A DNA stretch of 64,000 bases from Planosporangium spinosum (GTDB lineage Bacteria > Actinomycetota > Actinomycetes > Mycobacteriales > Micromonosporaceae): contig NZ_JBLYUB010000005.1 of the NCBI RefSeq assembly GCF_049999945.1, positions 124,001-188,000 on the forward strand, read 5' to 3'. Both the position numbers and the translations under genes were made by a program. This document shows positions 61,018 to 64,000 of the stretch, one piece after another. Numbering within the stretch: the first letter of the stretch is position 1; every line of letters begins with the position of its first letter. The notes below the pieces were generated by a model. That model had not been told where the DNA came from. It was given only the letters and a program-made list of their open reading frames with translations, and did no database searches.

Positions 61018-62403
61018 GTGCGCGGCGACACACCGGGTGGCGGCGACACACCGGGTGGCGGCGACCCCGGCGACCTGGGCAGCGGCCCGGACCTACCGGC
61101 CGGTCTCGACGGCTGGGTACCGACCCGGGCCCTCGGCCGGGCCGTGCTGGTGGCCGGCGTGCTGGTCTTCCTCGCCGCGCTCACCGGCCGGTACGACCTG
61201 GTCGTCCTCGCCGCGCCGTTCGCCCTCGGCACCGCCCTGTCGCTGCGCCGGCGCCCGGAGTCGCTGCCGGCGCCGGAGCTGTCCACGATGGACGCGCGGA
61301 TCGTCGAGGGTGATGACTTCGCGCTCCGGGTGAGCGTGGCCAACGCCGACCCGGTCCCGCTCGACCTGGTCGTGCTGCGGCTGGCGCTGCCCCGCTGGGT
61401 ACGGGTGGACCGCGGTGACCACCCGTACGCGGCGGCGGTACCGTCGGGCAGCGTCGCCGAGGTCGACCTCGCCGGCACCGCGCTCCGGTGGGGCCGCCAC
61501 GACCTGGGCCCGCTCGCGGTGCACGGGGTGGCCTGTGACGGGCTGCTGGCGTCGTTGCGGGTGGAGTGCGAGGCGCTGCCGGTCAAGGCGTACCCGTCGA
61601 CCGACCCGTTCCGCGCCGACGAGGCGCTGCCGCGCGCCGCCGGCCTGGTCGGCCAGCACCGCTCCCGCCGGTCCGGCGAGGGTGGGGAACTGGCCGGGGT
61701 TCGGCAGTTCGCCCCCGGCGACCGGCTGCGCCGCATCGACTGGCGGGTGACGCTGCGCACCCGCCGGGTCCACGTCGTGTCGACGCTGTCCGACCGCGAC
61801 GCGGAGGTCGTCCTGCTGCTCGACGTCCTGCACGAGGCGGGGGAGTCGGGCGGCACCGGCGGCGCGGCGTCCGTGATGGACACGACCGTACGGGCGGCCG
61901 CCGGCATCGCCGAGCACTACCTGCACCGCGGCGACCGGGTGGCGATGCTGGAGTACGGCTCCGCCGCCCGCCGGCTGCGTCCGGCCAGCGGCCACCGCCA
62001 GTACCTGACGGTGCTGGAGTGGCTGCTCGACGCGCAGCCGTCCGGCGGGGCGTACGAGCCCGACACGGGAGCGTTCGGCGCCCACCTGCTCAGTACGAAC
62101 GCACTGGTCATCGTGTTGACGCCGCTGCTGGACCAGCGCTCGGCCGCGATGGTCGCCGGGCTGGCCCGCTCCGGCCGCGTCGTCGTGGCCGTCGACACGC
62201 TGCCGCCCGACCTGAGGCCGCCGGCCGACGGCCCCTGGATGCCGCTGGCGCACCGGCTGTGGCGGATGAGCCGGGAGAACGTCGTCGGGCTGCTGCGCGA
62301 GCACGGGGTACCGGTGGTGGCCTGGGCCGGCGCCGGCAGTCTCGACCAGGTGCTGCGCGACGTCACCCGGATGGCGACCGCGTCGTCGGCGGGGCGGCGA
62401 TGA
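61018..62403 (+). CDS. DUF58 vWA-like membrane protein
   Basis: 461 aa. GTG start, then a GDTPGG repeat, two TM helices (VLVAGVLVFLAALTG and YDLVVLAAPFALGTALSL), a beta domain, the DUF58 motif GELAGVRQFAPGDRLRRIDWR and a vWA-like C-terminal part (VVLLLDVLHE, NALVIVLTPLLD). Client of the adjacent MoxR ATPase in this family. The ATGA overlap with the next gene couples them. Confidence 0.93.
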   Translation: MRGDTPGGGDTPGGGDPGDLGSGPDLPAGLDGWVPTRALGRAVLVAGVLVFLAALTGRYDLVVLAAPFALGTALSLRRRPESLPAPELSTMDARIVEGDDFALRVSVANADPVPLDLVVLRLALPRWVRVDRGDHPYAAAVPSGSVAEVDLAGTALRWGRHDLGPLAVHGVACDGLLASLRVECEALPVKAYPSTDPFRADEALPRAAGLVGQHRSRRSGEGGELAGVRQFAPGDRLRRIDWRVTLRTRRVHVVSTLSDRDAEVVLLLDVLHEAGESGGTGGAASVMDTTVRAAAGIAEHYLHRGDRVAMLEYGSAARRLRPASGHRQYLTVLEWLLDAQPSGGAYEPDTGAFGAHLLSTNALVIVLTPLLDQRSAAMVAGLARSGRVVVAVDTLPPDLRPPADGPWMPLAHRLWRMSRENVVGLLREHGVPVVAWAGAGSLDQVLRDVTRMATASSAGRR

Positions 62404-63002
62404 GCCGGCGGACGGGTGCGGCGGGCACCGGCCGTACCGGGCTCGGCGGGTGGCTGGACACGCTGCGGGAGCAGGCCGCCCGGATCACGCCGGGCACCCT
62501 GCTGGTACGGGGTGGCGCGTTCGCGTTCACGGTCGGCGCCCTGCTGGTGGCCTGTCCCGCCGCGCTGCTGGCCGCGCCGGGCGTCGCGGTGCCGCTGGTC
62601 TGCGGCGCGGCCCTACCGGCACTGGCGCCGCGGAGCTGGCTCACCACGCTGGTCGTCGGGGGCGCGGTCGCCGGCTGGCTGGCCGCGACGACGGTGTACG
62701 GCGAGCCGGTGGCGCTGCCTCGGCTGGTGACCCTCGCCTGCCTGCTGTACCTGGGCCACACGACCACGGCGCTGGCGGCGGTGCTGCCCTACGACACGAT
62801 CGTGGCGCCGGCTGTTCTGCTGCGGTGGCTCGTCCGGGCCGCCGTCGTGCTGGCCCTGACCGGTGGATTCGCGCTGGCCGCGACGTTCGGCGTACGGGCG
62901 GTCGGCGGCCGCGCCTATCTGGTCGCGGCGGTGGTCGGGGTGCTGCTGGTGGCCGCCCTGGTGGGGCTGCTGGTCCTGCTGCGCCGGCCGCCTGCCCGGT
63001 GA
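62400..63002 (+). CDS. Membrane protein, end of the MoxR-DUF58 operon
   Basis: 200 aa, mostly membrane: five or six hydrophobic segments (GAFAFTVGALLVACPAALLAA through VVGVLLVAALVGLLVLLRR). ATG overlaps the DUF58 stop (ATGA). Typical fifth gene of these clusters; function unknown. Its 3' end including the stop is duplicated downstream. Confidence 0.85.
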   Translation: MSRRTGAAGTGRTGLGGWLDTLREQAARITPGTLLVRGGAFAFTVGALLVACPAALLAAPGVAVPLVCGAALPALAPRSWLTTLVVGGAVAGWLAATTVYGEPVALPRLVTLACLLYLGHTTTALAAVLPYDTIVAPAVLLRWLVRAAVVLALTGGFALAATFGVRAVGGRAYLVAAVVGVLLVAALVGLLVLLRRPPAR

Positions 63003-63027
63003 GCCGGGCCGCCTGCCCGGTGGGCCG
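62986..63027. repeat. 21-bp duplication at the stop of the membrane protein gene
   Basis: Copies 62986-63006 and 63007-63027 starting GGCCGCCTGCCCGGTG; the second copy has TGG instead of TGA, one mismatch overall. Confidence 0.85.
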
Positions 63028-63141
63028 ACCGGCTTCACGGTAACAGTCCGGTGTGGGCCGATCATGAAGGCGGTCCTCAGTGGACCGCCGCCGGTCGCTC
63101 GTATGCTTCCTGCCGCACCGCCGCACACTACGGAGGGCACC

Positions 63142-64000
63142 ATGCAGGTGATCAAGGGGGCCGGCGCGTTCACCGCACCGGACGCGGGCTCGTCCCGCCG
63201 CTACGACGAGCACCTTCGGGTATCCGACCTGAGCGTCGGCACGTACTCGATCCCCGTCGGCGGGGTGGACGGGCAGCAGCCGCACAACGAGGACGAGATC
63301 TACGTGGTGACCGCGGGGCGGGCCCGGCTCGTCGCCGACAGCGGCGAGGTCGAGGTGGGACCGGGGACGGTCGTCTACGTACCGGCGGGGGAGGCGCACC
63401 GGTTCGTCGACGTCACCGCGGACCTGGCGGTCCTGGTGCTGTTCGCGCCGGCGGAGGGGGTACGGCTGCGACCGCCGATGACCGAGGCCGAGATCCGGCA
63501 GGCGACGGTCGGCCCGGTGGAGCGGTTGACCGGCCGGATCGAGATCAGCGACTACGACCCGGAGTGGCCGGCGATGTTCGCCCGCGAGGCCGAGCGGATC
63601 CGCGGCGCGCTCGGTGACCGGGTACTGCTGCTGGAGCACGCCGGCTCGACCTCGGTACCCGGCCTGCCCGCCAAGCCGAGGATCGACATCGTGCTCGCGG
63701 TGGCCGACTCGGCAGACGAGCCGGGGTACGCGCCCGACCTGGCGGCGGCCGGGTACCGGCTGCAGATCCGCGAGTCGGACTGGTACGAGCACCGGATGTT
63801 CAAGGGCCCGGACACCGACGTCAACCTGCACGTGTTCAGCGTCGGCTGCCCGGAGATCGACCGGATGCTGCTGTTCCGGGACTGGCTGCGGACGCGCGCC
63901 GACGACCGGGAACGATACGCGGCGGCCAAGCGGAGGCTGGCCGAGCGGGAGTGGACGTACACGCAGCAGTACGCCGACGCCAAGACCGAGGTGGTCGAGG
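63142..64000 (+). CDS. Cupin-GrpB fusion protein, 3' end outside window
   Basis: At least 286 aa; runs past base 64000. Residues about 1-105 are a single cupin barrel: QQPHNEDEIYVVTAGRARLV and PAGEAHRFVD supply the His/Glu metal ligands. Residues about 125-286 are a GrpB/UPF0157 nucleotidyltransferase-like domain with SDYDPEWPAMFAREAERIRG, HAGSTSVPGLPAKPRIDIVL and YTQQYADAKTEVVE. GGAGG precedes the ATG at 63142. The two domains are usually separate; the fusion suggests linked sensing or modification. Substrate unknown. Confidence 0.88.
   Translation, partial: MQVIKGAGAFTAPDAGSSRRYDEHLRVSDLSVGTYSIPVGGVDGQQPHNEDEIYVVTAGRARLVADSGEVEVGPGTVVYVPAGEAHRFVDVTADLAVLVLFAPAEGVRLRPPMTEAEIRQATVGPVERLTGRIEISDYDPEWPAMFAREAERIRGALGDRVLLLEHAGSTSVPGLPAKPRIDIVLAVADSADEPGYAPDLAAAGYRLQIRESDWYEHRMFKGPDTDVNLHVFSVGCPEIDRMLLFRDWLRTRADDRERYAAAKRRLAEREWTYTQQYADAKTEVVE

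Overview
The window is high-GC DNA (third codon positions almost all G or C, GTG starts frequent). It carries a housekeeping set typical of an actinomycete: sucCD followed by a DUF6350-type membrane protein and purNH, an XRE-DUF397 regulator pair, a short-form N-acetylglutamate synthase, and enolase followed by a DivIC-like protein, DUF501, GNAT and ppx. Gene order and protein style suggest the family Micromonosporaceae, but this is inference; no rRNA or tRNA gene was found to fix the taxonomy.

Layout. 1-3.4 kb: two divergent PspC genes and a NarL-type kinase/regulator pair. 3.4-4.8 kb: a PIG-L deacetylase and a chorismate mutase preceded by an apparent Phe/Tyr transcription attenuator. 5.1-18.7 kb: pcrA, a B12-binding protein, sucCD, a membrane protein, small membrane proteins of the DUF4190 and CD225 types, purNH, a serine hydrolase lipoprotein and an AlkZ-like protein. 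18.9-20.1 kb: isocitrate dehydrogenase. 20.4-26.3 kb: an accessory locus that looks like sulfated-glycan synthesis (sulfotransferase, WecG/TagA-like glycosyltransferase, Wzz/BY-kinase-like protein, APS kinase fused to a degenerate ATP sulfurylase). 26.8-31.1 kb: a 1429-residue secreted sedolisin-Kelch protein. 31.2-43.5 kb: PEP carboxylase, the XRE-DUF397 module with a divergent pair of small Cys-rich genes, an ECF sigma factor, a hydrolase, an Asn/Ala/Gly-repeat secreted protein, a hydrolase pseudogene, a chemoreceptor, a formate/nitrite transporter and an SDR. 43.6-56.9 kb: mfd, a SurA-like lipoprotein, mazG, a DUF885 protein, a lipoprotein, eno, divIC-like, DUF501, GNAT, ppx and a membrane protein. 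57-63 kb: dienelactone hydrolase, a family-5 uracil-DNA glycosylase, and a DUF4129-membrane protein-MoxR-DUF58-membrane protein operon. 63.1 kb to the end: a cupin-GrpB fusion that runs off the window.

Non-genic structure is unusually rich. Three signals stand out. (1) A family of long, near-perfect intergenic palindromes sharing GATC plus TGGACA at their tips sits mostly at 3' ends, between convergent genes. (2) Short tandem duplications of about 17-25 bp recur at gene boundaries, several copying the stop codon itself. (3) Several genes start 7 nt downstream of a -10-like hexamer, as expected for leaderless mRNAs. The best single candidate for a regulatory system is the 22-codon leader (core HHYFFY) followed by two hairpins ahead of chorismate mutase.
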